A stretch of 5,603 nt of DNA from Synergistales bacterium (GTDB lineage Bacteria > Synergistota > Synergistia > Synergistales > 79-D21), in contig JADLKH010000003.1 of assembly GCA_015657435.1 (NCBI GenBank), positions 490,874 through 496,476 of the forward strand, given 5' to 3'. Position numbers and translations under genes: made by a program. The notes under the pieces were generated by a model, which saw only the letters and a program-made list of their open reading frames with translations, was not told the origin of the DNA and did no database searches. The stretch's first letter is position 1. Each line of letters begins with the position of its first letter. Positions 5,273-5,603 of this stretch are shown here, piece after piece.

Positions 5273-5603
5273 AGGGTTGTTCCCCTCCCTTCGAGAGCCC
5301 GCTCCAGCGGCCGGTCTACCCGGCTGTCGGAGATGCAGACCCGATCGAGCCCGCCATCGAGAGCTTCCCGGCAGGCCAGAAGCTTCCTCTTCATGTTGCC
5401 CCTGGCCATTCCCTCGAGGTTTTCCCATTCCTCCAGGCCGGCCTGTTTCACAAGGCTTTCCGGTTCCGTGGGGTTCGCAAGCAGCCCCGGGACATTGCTG
5501 AGAATGACCAGAACATCGGCGCCGACGGTGACGGCCGCGGCGGCAGCCAGGCGATCCCCGTCCACGTTCAGGAGTCCCGCCCCTTCCTGGTCAAGGGCCA
5601 GGG
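5239..5603 (-). CDS. lysZ: LysZ-like [LysW]-aminoadipate/glutamate kinase, C-terminal part
   Basis: The 3' 120 codons of an amino-acid kinase family gene whose start lies beyond 5603. It would phosphorylate the terminal carboxylate of LysW-bound aminoadipate or glutamate, before reduction by LysY. The visible part begins LALDQEGAGLLNVDGDRLAA. NVDGD is the nucleotide/substrate-site motif as written in LysZ, whereas acetylglutamate kinase ArgB usually has NxNAD. It continues with the ATP-binding strand VLVILSNVPGLL, then EGMARGNMKRKLLACREAL, where the conserved Met-Lys segment orients the phosphates, then VCISDSRVDRPLERAL and GRGTTL near the end. The usual Arg before that Met (GRMKKK) is Asn here. 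The GTG inside NVDGD (5563-5565) is not a start, because conserved sequence continues upstream of it. The gene overlaps lysJ by 34 nt, which implies a single transcript. Confidence 0.87.
   Translation of the reverse strand, partial: LALDQEGAGLLNVDGDRLAAAAAVTVGADVLVILSNVPGLLANPTEPESLVKQAGLEEWENLEGMARGNMKRKLLACREALDGGLDRVCISDSRVDRPLERALEGRGTTLCQAVFTEAAV
5282..5290 (-). promoter_or_regulatory. Shine-Dalgarno of lysJ
   Basis: AGGGAGGGG on the minus strand, ending 9 nt before the ATG at 5270-5272 and lying within the end of lysZ. It supports the 376-residue LysJ over the longer in-frame start at 5428. Confidence 0.65.

Noticed and set aside
5563..5565. GTG as a start for a short kinase-like protein
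   Set aside because: It falls inside the conserved NVDGD motif and the frame stays open with homologous sequence to the window edge, so the gene is simply cut by the window.

Overview
The window is a high-GC bacterial chromosome segment in which every supported gene lies on the minus strand, so transcription runs from high to low coordinates. Two gene blocks are separated by a 235-bp intergenic gap (2847-3081). The amino-carrier-protein (LysW-type) biosynthetic route together with a TupA-like ATP-grasp and a GT4 glycosyltransferase suggests an environmental bacterium with a complex cell surface. I cannot assign a phylum. A delta-proteobacterial, NC10 or Nitrospirota-type lineage is only a guess.

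Right block (about 5603 down to 3082): the 3' part of lysZ, then complete lysJ and lysK. These are the kinase, aminotransferase and carrier-releasing hydrolase of the LysW-dependent lysine and/or ornithine-arginine pathway. The genes overlap tightly: lysZ/lysJ by 34 nt and lysJ/lysK by 17 nt. lysK appears to start at TTG behind a good Shine-Dalgarno sequence. The carrier protein, the LysX-type ligase and the reductase LysY are not in the window.

Intergenic gap (2847-3081): a long nested inverted repeat (18-bp outer stem, 14-bp inner stem) abuts the 3' end of lysK. Its three non-Watson-Crick pairs are all G-U if the plus strand is read as RNA. It looks like a REP/MITE-type short mobile element or a structured RNA. 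Beyond it, on the minus strand, is a plausible sigma-70 promoter for the left block.

Left block (2846 down to 1): a degenerate-receiver plus GAF protein with no output domain, a TupA-like ATP-grasp enzyme, and a GT4 glycosyltransferase that runs off the window. Gaps of 9 and 4 nt suggest one operon, probably the start of a surface polysaccharide or glycopeptide locus with a signalling protein as its first gene.
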